A DNA stretch of 62,726 nt from an uncultured Oscillospiraceae bacterium (GTDB taxonomy: Bacteria; Bacillota; Clostridia; Oscillospirales; Ruminococcaceae). Shown one piece after another: positions 36,343-46,067 of this stretch. A program made the translations under genes and the position numbers. Each line of letters starts with the position of its first letter. Within the stretch, counting starts at the first letter, position 1. The notes below the pieces were generated by a model, which had not been told where the DNA came from, did not search any database, and saw only the letters and a program-made list of their open reading frames with translations. The stretch is from positions 1 to 62,726 of the forward strand of contig CABUEI010000010.1 of the NCBI GenBank assembly GCA_902490585.1, in the 5' to 3' direction.

Positions 36343-36777
36343 CTATTTATTACAATAAGGGCATGGTGATGTACTTATCATATTGCCGCAACCATCACAT
36401 CTCCATGAATGAGCAGGTGCGGATTCTGAAACATTGTCTGTGCATTTTGCATTATCAGCAGTTATCCGGGTGTTGTCATTTGAATCCGAATTGCTTTTAC
36501 TCAGTGCTTTGTATGAATTGTATAATTTGTATGAATTGTATAATTTAAATAGATATAAACTTTGCTCCTCTGATTTTTCAACCAATTCCGAAATGCCGAG
36601 TAAAACCGAAAAAACAACAACAGATGAAATAATTCCTCCGACAAGAATTCCCCAGCCAAGCCCGGCAGTCAATTTATCATTGATAAAATTAAATCCCACT
36701 ATCAGTGAGGCAAGAATACCCACAGTAATTATTGTGAAAGCTGTTCCTCGTATAAATTTTGCTACACTGTTCTGCAT
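36343..36777 (-). CDS. small membrane protein with a C-terminal zinc ribbon
   Basis: The 144-residue protein has two hydrophobic segments (about residues 11-30 and 38-63), a Ser/Asn/Asp-rich linker and a C-terminal zinc ribbon (WRCDGCGN, then CPYCNK). AGAAGGGAAAG lies upstream of the ATG. Near residue 80 the protein repeats KLYNSY twice, from an 18-base tandem repeat. It stands alone after ftsZ on the same strand. The function is unknown; membrane-anchored ribbons of this kind are common but uncharacterised in clostridia. Confidence 0.7.
   Translation of the reverse strand: MQNSVAKFIRGTAFTIITVGILASLIVGFNFINDKLTAGLGWGILVGGIISSVVVFSVLLGISELVEKSEEQSLYLFKLYNSYKLYNSYKALSKSNSDSNDNTRITADNAKCTDNVSESAPAHSWRCDGCGNMISTSPCPYCNK
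36508..36543 (-). repeat. two exact 18-bp tandem repeats within a coding region
   Basis: The units 36508-36525 and 36526-36543 are identical. Copy-number change would keep the frame and add or remove six residues. Confidence 0.85.
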
Positions 36778-36799
36778 ATTCTAATCTTTCCCTTCTTAC

Positions 36800-36832
36800 A
36801 AAAAAATTGCTCCCGACATAAAGACGAGAGCA
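36800..36832 (-). terminator. terminator of ftsZ
   Basis: On the minus strand TTGCTCTCG pairs with CGGGAGCAA (one G-T pair), then seven T residues. It starts about 20 bases after the ftsZ stop. Confidence 0.88.
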
Positions 36833-36850
36833 ATCATATTAACATAATTA

Positions 36851-38026
36851 TCAGTTGCCTCTGTTATTCAGAAGTGCCGAAAGTTCTGTGAAAGGATCAT
36901 CATCGTCCGTTTCGCCTGCATTTGCAGGTGTTTCAGGGAAAACGAGAGATTCTGTAAATGAGTTATCCTCTGTCTTTTCTGCACCTGTATCCTCTGTGGG
37001 AGTAGAAGCGAGAACTGTCTTTGCTACAGCCTCATCAGATGTGATCATAGAATGACCCTCGCTGTCCTTAAAGCAGGTAGCGATAACGGTAATAACCATC
37101 TCATCCTTAAGATCGCTGTCAAAGTCAACACCGTGGATAACCTGAACATCCTTAGCGGCTGACTGTGTGAGTAACTGCATTACCTTCTCTGCATCATCAA
37201 GAGGTGTATCCTCAGACATAGTAAGGTTAACAAGCAGTTTGCCTGCATTCTTGATCGATGTTTCAAGTAACGGGCTGTTAACTACCTCAGCTACAGCTTC
37301 CTCGGCTCTTGTATCGCCTGAGCCGTGACCTATAGCCATGTGAGCGTCGCCTGCACCCTCAAGTGTGGATCTTACGTCCTCAAAATCTATGTTGATGAAA
37401 CCGTCATGTGTGATAAGATCCGAAATACCCTTTACTGCCTGGTAAAGTACATTATCAACCATTGCGTAAGCCGCCTTGATAGAAATGTTCTTTTCCTTTA
37501 TTGAAAGTAACTTCTGGTTGGGTACGATTATAAGTGCGTCAACGTACTTTCTGAGTTCTGCAATGCCCTGAAGAGCAAGGTTCATCTTGTATTCTCTCTC
37601 AAAGTCAAAGGGCTTTGTAACTACGCCGACTGTAAGTATACCTTTTTTCTTAGCTATTTCTGCGATAACGGGAGCCGCACCTGTACCTGTACCGCCGCCC
37701 ATACCGGCTGCCACGAACACGAGAGATGCACCGTTGAGTGCTTCTTCGATATCATCGCTGTTTTCCTTTGCCGATTCTGCCGCAACGGGAGGCTTTCCGC
37801 CTGCGCCACGACCCTTAGTGGTCTTTCTGCCTATCTGTACACGCTCCATAGCACTGCCGTCTTTTGCTTTAAGTGCCGCTACATCCGTGTTTACTATGAT
37901 AAAATCAACGCCTTCAACGTTGTTTCTGACCATGTTCTCTACTGCGTTTCCGCCGCCGCCGCCAACGCCTACAACTTTTATCTTGACGTCACGCTCAAAC
38001 TCTTCTTCATCGAATTCAAAGCTCAT
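36851..38026 (-). CDS. ftsZ: cell division protein FtsZ
   Basis: The 391-residue tubulin homologue polymerises into the division ring. It has the N-terminal KVVGVGGGGGNAVENM, the GTP signature GMGGGTGTGAAPVIAEIAK near residue 105, the T7 region and a typical linker with an acidic C-terminal tail (DDDPFTELSALLNNR). GGAGG lies 9 bases before the ATG. It has its own promoter and terminator and is separated from ftsQ by 150 bases; ftsA is not next to it. Confidence 0.98.
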   Translation of the reverse strand: MSFEFDEEEFERDVKIKVVGVGGGGGNAVENMVRNNVEGVDFIIVNTDVAALKAKDGSAMERVQIGRKTTKGRGAGGKPPVAAESAKENSDDIEEALNGASLVFVAAGMGGGTGTGAAPVIAEIAKKKGILTVGVVTKPFDFEREYKMNLALQGIAELRKYVDALIIVPNQKLLSIKEKNISIKAAYAMVDNVLYQAVKGISDLITHDGFINIDFEDVRSTLEGAGDAHMAIGHGSGDTRAEEAVAEVVNSPLLETSIKNAGKLLVNLTMSEDTPLDDAEKVMQLLTQSAAKDVQVIHGVDFDSDLKDEMVITVIATCFKDSEGHSMITSDEAVAKTVLASTPTEDTGAEKTEDNSFTESLVFPETPANAGETDDDDPFTELSALLNNRGN

Positions 38027-38073
38027 TTCTGCATTCCTCCGTTTTATTTACAGATAAAACTGTCTACTATAAT

Positions 38074-38102
38074 ATTTTAACAGATTCTTTTTCTAATTGC
38101 AA
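38074..38102 (-). promoter_or_regulatory. promoter of ftsZ
   Basis: On the minus strand TTGCAA (38097-38102), 17 bases and TAAAAT (38074-38079), about 48 bases before the ftsZ start codon. Confidence 0.7.
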
Positions 38103-38176
38103 GCGTTTTGATAAAAAATATCATCATAATTTGAAGAACGCTTGTAAATTACCACAATATCTTGCGTTTTAAACTT

Positions 38177-39562
38177 TTATTCGGCAGGTTCAACAGGTGA
38201 AGTTGTATCACCGGGAACAGCATCGGGTTGTGATGACGGTTCAGAGCCGTTGCCCGAATTATCAGGTTCGTCCTTGCTCGTGTCGTCCTTACTGCTCGTA
38301 TCGTCATATTCGGGTCTGAATGTGACCTTCATATTATATTCGTTTTCACTCAACTGTGAAAGTATAAGAGTTCCCTTTTCACCGTCAAACTCGCCTTTGT
38401 CGATCAGATTTTTTGCTACCGTAAGCTTCAGCTTTGCGTCGTTGAAATCGCCGAGTTCAAGCGTCAGCTTATTGTCATAAGTGAGTCTGATACTGTATAT
38501 ACTTGTTACATCAATCGTAGTTATGTGCTCGCTTATTCCAACTTCCTTGCAAAGATTTATAAGCGTGAACACATTGTCATATTTCTGCTGTGCCTCATAT
38601 TCGTCCTCATCGTCAATTCCGTCATAGGTTTTTACTGCTCTGAGAAGCTTGCTGAGCATATTTCTGCTTCCCTCATCGGTAACCGAAAGGAAATCTCCCG
38701 ATGAAGCGTATTCGGGGTCGAATCCCGTTACAACAACACAGCTCTTATCAGGCGTTTTCAGCTCTGCATTCATTATTCTGCCGTTCTCACTGACAAGATA
38801 ATAAACGTTGTTCTTCTTCACGTTTGCTATTGCCGTTGCAGGATTGAGCTTTATTTCAAGTGCACAGGTGAATATATTACGGCTTACCTCAACCTTATCG
38901 ACATAGGGAAGCCTGTCGATAAGCCTCTGTCTTATAGTGCCGACATCCATAAGTATAAGATTATCGCCCACGTTTACTCCGGCAGCGTCAATTATCTGCT
39001 GTTCTTTGTATACCGTGTCGCCTGTTATCTTGTACTTTGAAAGGTTGAACAGTACTGTTGTCGAAAGCACCGCAAGAATTACCGCCGCCAGAATACCGAA
39101 TATAACGTAATATACTATGTATGCCGACAGACGTTTTCTGCGTTTCTTTTCTTTTTTATCCGACTGTGAACGTGGCTTGTTACGCAGTACCCTGTTCTGT
39201 ATATCGACAGGTTTTGCAACAGGAATATCCGTTCTGGTGTTTTCGCTCAAAAACTGAGGCATAGAACCCTCGGACATATTTCTCCGTGGTGTCTGTGCGT
39301 CTGCTTTACGGCTTTTGATTTCAGCCGCAGGTTGCTTTTTAAGATTTGTTTTCTTCTTATCCTGTTTTACGGATTTTCTGTTATCCTTTTTCTTATCGTC
39401 TTTTTTCTTGTTTTTCTTCTTTTTACCGTCGTTTTTGCTGTTATTTTTGTCTTCGGGTACGGGTGCGGATATCGGCTGTCTGAGTTCCTGATTTCGTTTC
39501 TTTGCGGACGGCGGCATTTCTGTCCACATACCGCTTTTATCTCTCTTTATACTGTCAGCCAT
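38177..39562 (-). CDS. ftsQ: FtsQ/DivIB division protein
   Basis: The 461-residue protein has a long basic cytoplasmic tail (about 145 residues, with Lys-rich blocks such as DGKKKKNKKKDDKKKD), one membrane helix (about 148-172), a POTRA domain (YKITGDTVYKEQQIIDAAGV), the FtsQ/DivIB beta domain and a disordered acidic C-terminus. It bridges FtsL and the division PBP. GAAGGAGG precedes the ATG. The cytoplasmic tail is longer than in most relatives. It is the last gene of the dcw transcript before ftsZ. Confidence 0.9.
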   Translation of the reverse strand: MADSIKRDKSGMWTEMPPSAKKRNQELRQPISAPVPEDKNNSKNDGKKKKNKKKDDKKKDNRKSVKQDKKKTNLKKQPAAEIKSRKADAQTPRRNMSEGSMPQFLSENTRTDIPVAKPVDIQNRVLRNKPRSQSDKKEKKRRKRLSAYIVYYVIFGILAAVILAVLSTTVLFNLSKYKITGDTVYKEQQIIDAAGVNVGDNLILMDVGTIRQRLIDRLPYVDKVEVSRNIFTCALEIKLNPATAIANVKKNNVYYLVSENGRIMNAELKTPDKSCVVVTGFDPEYASSGDFLSVTDEGSRNMLSKLLRAVKTYDGIDDEDEYEAQQKYDNVFTLINLCKEVGISEHITTIDVTSIYSIRLTYDNKLTLELGDFNDAKLKLTVAKNLIDKGEFDGEKGTLILSQLSENEYNMKVTFRPEYDDTSSKDDTSKDEPDNSGNGSEPSSQPDAVPGDTTSPVEPAE

Positions 39563-39579
39563 TTTCGCACCTCCTTCTT

Positions 39580-40845
39580 CTAAATTCTTTTTATATCTGC
39601 TCCCACGCTGTAAAGCGATTTTTCTATAGCTTCATATCCTCTGTCAATATGCGATATACCGCCTATTGAAGACATTCCCTCGGCACACAGTGCCGCAATC
39701 ACGAGTGCCGCTCCTCCTCTTAAATCGGGAGAAACAAGTTCCGCAGCAGAAAGCTGACGTACACCCTGTACCACAGCCACTCTGCCCTCTGTCTTTATTT
39801 TAGCCCCCATGCGAAGAAGTTCACTCACATGGCGGTAGCGGTTGTCAAATATGTTCTCCACAAATACCGTTGTACCGTCTGCCACAGTGCAGGTTGCCAT
39901 CAGCGGTGCCTGTGCATCTGTCGGGAAATACGGATAAGGCATTGTTCTTACGGTATGCGGTGCTTTCAGTCGCTCAGGCGCTTTTATATAGATGCTGTCC
40001 TTGCCGAATGAATACACTCTGCAACCCATTTCTTTAAGAACAGGTACCACCGCACCGATATGTGTTATATCAGCACCGCTCAGTATCAGTTCTCCGCCAG
40101 TTACAGCCGCACAGCAAAGATATGTCACCGCCGCTATTCTGTCGGGGATAACACTGTGCTCTGTGCCGCCGAGCTTTTCTTTTCCTCTTATTATTATTCT
40201 GTCTGTGCCTGCACCGTCAATTTCTGCTCCGCACGCTGTCAGAAAATCCGAAAGATCGGTTATTTCGGGTTCTTTCGCAGCACCCTCTATTTCCGTAACA
40301 CCGTCAGCTGTGACTGCCGCCAGCATTATGTTTTCGGTAGCACCTACCGACGGGAATGACAGCGTAATATCTGTTCCTTTAAGACCTTTCGGAGCTGTAC
40401 AGTCAAGAAAACCGTGTGTCTCCTCGATCACCGCTCCCATACTGCGAAGAGCGGATAAATGCAGATCAATAGGACGTGGTCCCAGTTCACAGCCTCCCGG
40501 ATATGACATTCTGCAATGTCCCGTTCTGCCCAGAACCGAACCCAGAAAAACTATTGACGAACGCATTTCACGCATAAGTTTGACTGGTATCTCACAGTTG
40601 CATATTGCCGATGCGTCCGATACGACGGTACCGCCGTCACGTCTGCATTTCACACCGATGTGTGAAAGTATACGCAGTGCCGCATCAACGTCTGTAAGCC
40701 GTGGACAGTTATGTATGATACATTCACCGTCTTTTACGAGCACCGTTGCCGCAAGGATAGGCAGTGCCGCATTCTTGGCACCGTGCAGAGCGAGTTCTCC
40801 TTCTATCCTGCGTCCGCCGTTTATGATAAGCTTCTGTTTATCCAA
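39580..40845 (-). CDS. murA: UDP-N-acetylglucosamine 1-carboxyvinyltransferase
   Basis: The 421-residue enzyme starts peptidoglycan precursor synthesis by adding enolpyruvate to UDP-GlcNAc. It has LHGAKNAALPILAATVL near residue 18 and the loop YPGGCELGPRPIDLHL with the catalytic (fosfomycin-target) Cys119. The start is a TTG with GAGGG 7 bases upstream. It lies between murG and ftsQ, 17 bases before ftsQ. Confidence 0.96.
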   Translation of the reverse strand: MDKQKLIINGGRRIEGELALHGAKNAALPILAATVLVKDGECIIHNCPRLTDVDAALRILSHIGVKCRRDGGTVVSDASAICNCEIPVKLMREMRSSIVFLGSVLGRTGHCRMSYPGGCELGPRPIDLHLSALRSMGAVIEETHGFLDCTAPKGLKGTDITLSFPSVGATENIMLAAVTADGVTEIEGAAKEPEITDLSDFLTACGAEIDGAGTDRIIIRGKEKLGGTEHSVIPDRIAAVTYLCCAAVTGGELILSGADITHIGAVVPVLKEMGCRVYSFGKDSIYIKAPERLKAPHTVRTMPYPYFPTDAQAPLMATCTVADGTTVFVENIFDNRYRHVSELLRMGAKIKTEGRVAVVQGVRQLSAAELVSPDLRGGAALVIAALCAEGMSSIGGISHIDRGYEAIEKSLYSVGADIKRI

Positions 40846-40908
40846 AGTATCACCCTCTCATAGCTTTTCTTCATATTATGCTACTCGGGATGATAAGGTG
40901 AAATCAGG

Positions 40909-42027
40909 TTAAAGTCCCATAAGCTCCGTTATCTCACGGAGAATTATTCCTGCCGCATCGTGTTTTGACAGCTTTGCGGCATTTTCACTCATAAGTTTAA
41001 GCAGTTCGGGATCGTCTGCAAGCTTGTTGACGGTATCAATAAGCACCGCTCCCGTCAGATCCTTGTCATCTATTATCCTGCCTGCGTTTGCATTCTGCAA
41101 TGTCAGTGCGTTATAATACTGATGATTTTCTGCCGCATAAGGATACGGTATCAGTATCGACGCTCTGCCTATCGCCATTATCTCGGTCAGCGTCATAGCG
41201 CCGGCTCTTGTGATGATAAGGTCGCTTGCACACATACAGGTGTACATATTGTCAATGTACTCTTTTATGATAAAATGCGGATTTTCAGCGTCTATACCGT
41301 TATCCGCAAGGCTCTGCATAAATGTATCCTTGCCATGCTTTCCGTAGCCGTGAATGTGGTTTATATTGCCCTTTTTCTGCTCGTAAGAAAGCAACTGGAC
41401 AACCGCCTCGTTAAGACGTGACGCACCCTGACTGCCTCCTGCCGAAAGAATTGTAAGGCAGTCGGGAAGACCCAGTCTTTTTCTTGCCGCCGACTTTTCT
41501 TCTATCGGAATATTGTTTCTCAGCGGATTGCCCGTAACAAAGCACTTTTTACATTCACCGAGGTGCTTTTTTGCATCTTCAGTGCCGAGCATTACAAGAT
41601 CAGCCTTCGATGCAAGCATTTTAACCGATACTCCGGGGAGCGAATTACTCTCATGAAGTGCCGTCTTTATTCCGCATTTTATCGCAGTTTTAAGTACAGT
41701 ACCGGTAACATATCCGCCCGTTCCGATAACAAGGTCGGGAGAAAAATCGTCAAAAATCTTTTTTATTCGCTTGCCGGCACTGAGATAGTAATGCACCGCC
41801 TGTACATTGAGCTTTATGTTGTGAGGGGTCAGCTTACGCTGAATGCCTGCCATTTTAACAGGTGCAAAATCGTAGCCGGCTTTCTTTACAAGCTTTGATT
41901 CAAGCCCGTCGGGTGAGCCGATGAAAAGTATTTTTGTTTCGGGGAAAACTTCCTTTAACTTATCCGCTATTGCAAGCGCAGGGTTTATATGTCCGCCCGT
42001 TCCGCCTGCCGCAAAAGCAACGTTCAT
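40909..42027 (-). CDS. murG: MurG N-acetylglucosaminyltransferase
   Basis: The roughly 372-residue GT-B enzyme converts lipid I to lipid II at the inner membrane face. It shows the glycine loops AAGGTGGHINPALAIA and ILSAGGSQGASRLN and the donor-site HESNSLPG and ITRAGAMTLTEIMAIG motifs. I prefer the ATG at 42027, which is 6 bases after AAAGGAA; the ATG at 42033 touches that site. Confidence 0.96.
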   Translation of the reverse strand: MNVAFAAGGTGGHINPALAIADKLKEVFPETKILFIGSPDGLESKLVKKAGYDFAPVKMAGIQRKLTPHNIKLNVQAVHYYLSAGKRIKKIFDDFSPDLVIGTGGYVTGTVLKTAIKCGIKTALHESNSLPGVSVKMLASKADLVMLGTEDAKKHLGECKKCFVTGNPLRNNIPIEEKSAARKRLGLPDCLTILSAGGSQGASRLNEAVVQLLSYEQKKGNINHIHGYGKHGKDTFMQSLADNGIDAENPHFIIKEYIDNMYTCMCASDLIITRAGAMTLTEIMAIGRASILIPYPYAAENHQYYNALTLQNANAGRIIDDKDLTGAVLIDTVNKLADDPELLKLMSENAAKLSKHDAAGIILREITELMGL

Positions 42028-42050
42028 ATTCATTTCCTTTCAGACGTAAA

Positions 42051-43526
42051 TCATGTGTTTGCGTCTTTAGATATACTCAGCAGTATTCCGACTTCTGCCA
42101 GCTGTGTCAGCAATGCGCTTCGTCCGTAACTGAAGAACGGGAGCGAAATACCCGTGTTCGGTATTGCGTTACACGCAACCGCTATATTGAGAATAGCCTG
42201 TAAACCTATCTGAAGAGTAATTCCGAATGCCACAAGCGAGCCGAACTTATCCTTTGCTCTTGCCGCAATGAAAAATCCTCTTACTTCAAACAGAACAAAC
42301 AGAAGAATTACCGTCATACCGCCGAAGAAACCGAGCTCTTCGCATATTATCGAGAATACGAAGTCGTTCTGGCTTTCGGGAAGGTAATAATATTTCTGTC
42401 TTGAGTTACCCAGTCCCAGTCCGAACCAACCGCCCGAACCTATTGTTATAAGCGACTGCGAGGTCTGATATGTTGAATCGCCCGAGTCAGAGAAAGGATT
42501 CAGCCAACCCTGCACTCTTTCGGTTACATAATCCCATTGTACTACATAATACATTATAAGCAAGCCGACTACTGCCAGTATTGCAAGTAAGATCAAACCT
42601 TTTCCGTTGCACTCACCGACAATCATCATAGCATATATCAGCACACAGAAGATAATCATAGCCGAAACGTGTCTTTGTGCCATACAAAGCGCACATATCA
42701 CTGCCATAAGGCAAAGATACACCAGACAACCGAGTATTTTTTCTTTTCTGTGTTCGTAATTTCTCTGAAGAAGATAGGCAACAAGCAGTATAGCCGCAAT
42801 TTTCAACAGCTCCGACGGCTGTATCTGTATACCTGCTATTGTTATCCATCTCTTAGCGTCTGCAACCGCATCGCCCTTGAAGATTACAAGCACCATAAGT
42901 ATGATACTGAACCCGAAGAAAATCATTGCCGGGTTAAGACCGTTACCGTTGTTATAATTCTCTTTCTTCTTGAACAGTTTGAACGGGTGCACCCACATAC
43001 GATAGTCTATTCGTGAAAGCACAAGCATTACAACAAAGCCTGCTATTGCCGCAACAAGCTGTTTTTGTGCATATGCAAAGCTGTTTCCCTCTTCCTGTAA
43101 AGCATAAGCATAGCTTGCGGAGGACATCATAATGATACCCATAACAAGCAGGATAACCACTACAGTGAAAAGCGGTGTGTCAAATCTTCCACGTTTGGCA
43201 TTAGGTACATATTCCATAGCAGGCGCAACGGGGATATTCTTCCACCACGCTACGAATTTTTTCATCCTGCCTGATTTTTCTTTTTTTCTCTTCCGTACTA
43301 CAGGCTCCGGAGCTGGTGCCGCTTCCGGAACAGCTTCCCTTACAGGCGGTGTAAGCTGTATACGCTCCGCTCTGTGTCTTGCCGAGGGATTATTTTTTTT
43401 ACTTCCGCTATTGATATGCGTATTGTCACGCAACTTGTCAACATGACGTATTCCGTCTGTATCACGGATATTCTGCTCGTACATTGCCTTTTTCTGCTCG
43501 TAGCTGAGCCCTTTGTTATCCGACAC
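42051..43526 (-). CDS. ftsW: FtsW peptidoglycan glycosyltransferase (SEDS family)
   Basis: The roughly 491-residue protein has a hydrophilic N-terminal extension of about 110 residues and then ten membrane segments of the SEDS type. Signatures include SYAYALQEEGNSFAYAQKQL, the PSELLKIA segment and the C-terminal PNTGISLPFFSYGRSALL. It polymerises glycan strands together with the division PBP of the same cluster. I prefer the GTG at 43526, which is 7 bases after GGGGG; the TTG at 43532 would be too close to that site. Confidence 0.93.
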   Translation of the reverse strand: MSDNKGLSYEQKKAMYEQNIRDTDGIRHVDKLRDNTHINSGSKKNNPSARHRAERIQLTPPVREAVPEAAPAPEPVVRKRKKEKSGRMKKFVAWWKNIPVAPAMEYVPNAKRGRFDTPLFTVVVILLVMGIIMMSSASYAYALQEEGNSFAYAQKQLVAAIAGFVVMLVLSRIDYRMWVHPFKLFKKKENYNNGNGLNPAMIFFGFSIILMVLVIFKGDAVADAKRWITIAGIQIQPSELLKIAAILLVAYLLQRNYEHRKEKILGCLVYLCLMAVICALCMAQRHVSAMIIFCVLIYAMMIVGECNGKGLILLAILAVVGLLIMYYVVQWDYVTERVQGWLNPFSDSGDSTYQTSQSLITIGSGGWFGLGLGNSRQKYYYLPESQNDFVFSIICEELGFFGGMTVILLFVLFEVRGFFIAARAKDKFGSLVAFGITLQIGLQAILNIAVACNAIPNTGISLPFFSYGRSALLTQLAEVGILLSISKDANT

Positions 43527-43555
43527 GGACAATCCCCCTTTCGATATATTTTATA

Positions 43556-44572
43556 TCAGTTACCGAAATACTGAAGTAATATTCCTACTGCACAGGCAAA
43601 CAGTTCAATTGCCGAGAATACGGCAACTATCTTGCCCTCTTTCCAGCCTCTCATCTCAAAGCTGTGGTGTATAGGAGTCATCTTGAAAAGACGCTTGCCT
43701 TTTGTTATCTTGAAGTATGTCATCTGTATCAGTACCGAGAGTGCTTCCCAGATATATACCGCACAGCATATAACCATTATAAATTCAGTGCCTGTGCCTA
43801 TTCCCACTGCGGTAACTATACCGCCGAGGAACATTGAACCCGTGTCGCCCATCATGACTTTTGCAGGGTGGAGATTCCACACCATAAAGCCAAGACAGCC
43901 TGCACCTGCCGCCGCCGCAACAAGTCCCATTTCAGCCATGCCGACAAGCGAGCATATCAGCACATAAGCCGCACAGTAAACCAGTGTTACCGATGAGCAA
44001 AGTCCGTCTACGCCGTCCGTAAGGTTGACCGCATTTACAAGATAAAGTATGCCGAGTCCCATTATGATATAGTAGAAAATGCCGAAGTCAAGCTGACCCA
44101 GGAAAGGAAAATCAATAACCGTTGAGCTGTCGCCTGCAATGATATGAGATGTGAAGAATGCGGCAATAATCAGCACCTGCATTATTATCTTCTGCATGGG
44201 CTTCAGACCCTCGTTCTGCTTCTTCTTTACCTTTATAAGATCGTCTACAAATCCGACAAAACCGAACAGCAGAGCCATTATAACTGCCGATATTGCTTTG
44301 GCGAGGTTCTGAGAACCTACGCCGTCCATGCTTATAGCACCGCTTGCCCACATTATAGCAATGCCCGCCGCAAACGAGATTACAACGCCTGCGATGAACA
44401 TTACGCCGCCCATAGTGGGTGTGCCGTTCTTTGACTTATGCCATGCAGGACCGATATCCAGTATAGTCTGACCGAACTTCAGTCGTTTAAGTGCAGGTAT
44501 CGCCACAAATCCGAGCAGTGCGGTAATTCCGAAGCAAAGCACTGCGGTTATCACGGTAGCAGGAATATTCAT
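43556..44572 (-). CDS. mraY: phospho-N-acetylmuramoyl-pentapeptide transferase MraY
   Basis: The 338-residue membrane enzyme makes lipid I. It has the aspartate motifs FVGFVDDLIKVKKKQNEGL, NAVNLTDGVDGLCSS and MMGDTGSMFLGG, the cofactor and uridine sites, and the C-terminal TPIHHSFEMRGWKE. Ten membrane segments are expected. It is separated from murE by only 3 bases. Confidence 0.97.
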   Translation of the reverse strand: MNIPATVITAVLCFGITALLGFVAIPALKRLKFGQTILDIGPAWHKSKNGTPTMGGVMFIAGVVISFAAGIAIMWASGAISMDGVGSQNLAKAISAVIMALLFGFVGFVDDLIKVKKKQNEGLKPMQKIIMQVLIIAAFFTSHIIAGDSSTVIDFPFLGQLDFGIFYYIIMGLGILYLVNAVNLTDGVDGLCSSVTLVYCAAYVLICSLVGMAEMGLVAAAAGAGCLGFMVWNLHPAKVMMGDTGSMFLGGIVTAVGIGTGTEFIMVICCAVYIWEALSVLIQMTYFKITKGKRLFKMTPIHHSFEMRGWKEGKIVAVFSAIELFACAVGILLQYFGN

Positions 44573-44575
44573 AAA

Positions 44576-46030
44576 TCAGTTTTCCTTCCTCTTCATTATA
44601 TCTTTTACTATGTCCTTTTCGCTGAACGGCTGATATTCATCGCCGATTATCTGATAGGTTTCGTGCCCCTTTCCGCAAAGGATCACAACGTCGTCCTTAC
44701 GGGCAATATCAAGCGCATAAGCGATCGCATCGTGCCTGTCGGTGAAGCTCTCGAACGGCTTTCTGCCTGTGATTCCCGTCATTACCTCACGGATTATCTC
44801 ATCGGGGTTTTCGTGTGCCGGGTTATCTGAGGTGATGACAAGAATGTCGGCGTTGTCTTCGACTGCCTTTGCCATCATGGGACGCTTTTCCTTGTCCCTG
44901 TCGCCTGCCGCACCGAACACACAAATCAGTCTGCCATTGGTGACCGGCTTCAACGTTGACAGAACTTTGGCGAGTGCATCGTCGGTATGTGCGTAATCGG
45001 TAATAACTGTAAATTCGCCACGATATACGACATTCAATCTTCCGTCAACACCTTCAAGAGAGGAAAGTGCAGCTGCACATTCCTGCATATCGTAGCCGAG
45101 AGCTGTTACCATTGCTATTGCGCACATCGAATTTTGTACGTTATAAAGCCCTGTCATGTTCATATCAACACGGCACGCTGTTTTTTCACGATTGTTCACC
45201 AGCATATACGAGCATCCTGTTGCACTCATTCTGATGAATTTTGCACAATAGTCCGCTTTTTCGTTTACGCTGTAGGTTACGGCGATGTTTTTGAACTCAT
45301 CCGCAAGCCTTTTACCGTATTCATCATCAATACATATCACTGCATTTTTACATATTGTAAAAACACGTCTTTTAGCCTGAAAATAATTTTCCATTGTACC
45401 GTGATAGTCGAGGTGGTCACGGGTAAGATTTGTAAATCCTGCTACCTCAATTTTCTCATCGCCTATACGGTACTGGTCGAGTGCCTGTGAACTTGCTTCC
45501 ATGACACAATAATCTGCGCCGTTCTTAACCATTTCGTCAAACCACGAATAAAGCACCGTTGCTCTCGGAACTGTGGGGGTGCCGTGCTGTGACGGTTTGA
45601 GTTCACCCGAACAGGTATCGTTTCCTGCCGTTCCGATACAGCCGCATTTCTTACCGAGCGTATTAAGAATATGCTTTACGAAATGTGCCGTAGTGGTCTT
45701 TCCGTTGGTTCCTGTAACCGCAAGCAGTCCGAACTTTTCTGACGGGTTGCCGTAAAAGCGGTTAAGCAGTCTTGCAAGGCAAAGCCTTGTGTTCTCGGTC
45801 ACAAGCTGTTTATCGCACTTTATATCATGGTCGGTGACTATCATAACAGCGCCCTTTGAAAGCATCTCTCCTGCCGCTGTGTGACCGTCAAATCTCGCAC
45901 CTTTTACACAGACAAATATACTGCCCTCTGTCACTTCGGACGTGTTGTCCGTAACGCTTGTGACAACCGCATTTTCAAGTCCTGCCTTTTCGGCTTCGGG
46001 ACAAATATCATACAGTCTGATAATATCCAC
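44576..46030 (-). CDS. murE: UDP-MurNAc-tripeptide synthetase MurE
   Basis: The 484-residue Mur ligase has VKGARFDGHTAAGEML, the P-loop VTGTNGKTTTAHFVKHIL near residue 106, the carbamylated-lysine region and the C-terminal DNPAHENPDEIIREV. The D-N-P-A-H/R pattern usually marks meso-diaminopimelate addition. The formal start is a GTG that touches the AGGAG site. An in-frame ATT two codons later has better spacing (5 bases), so the exact start is open. It is followed directly by mraY; no murF is present. Confidence 0.95.
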   Translation of the reverse strand: MDIIRLYDICPEAEKAGLENAVVTSVTDNTSEVTEGSIFVCVKGARFDGHTAAGEMLSKGAVMIVTDHDIKCDKQLVTENTRLCLARLLNRFYGNPSEKFGLLAVTGTNGKTTTAHFVKHILNTLGKKCGCIGTAGNDTCSGELKPSQHGTPTVPRATVLYSWFDEMVKNGADYCVMEASSQALDQYRIGDEKIEVAGFTNLTRDHLDYHGTMENYFQAKRRVFTICKNAVICIDDEYGKRLADEFKNIAVTYSVNEKADYCAKFIRMSATGCSYMLVNNREKTACRVDMNMTGLYNVQNSMCAIAMVTALGYDMQECAAALSSLEGVDGRLNVVYRGEFTVITDYAHTDDALAKVLSTLKPVTNGRLICVFGAAGDRDKEKRPMMAKAVEDNADILVITSDNPAHENPDEIIREVMTGITGRKPFESFTDRHDAIAYALDIARKDDVVILCGKGHETYQIIGDEYQPFSEKDIVKDIMKRKEN

Positions 46031-46067
46031 TCCTGTCGGAATTAATCTGATAAAACGACCGAAAATA

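Noticed and set aside
36434..36784. Plus-strand frame of 116 codons
   Set aside because: It is the antisense of the zinc-ribbon membrane protein gene, which has a proper ribosome binding site and CxxC motifs.
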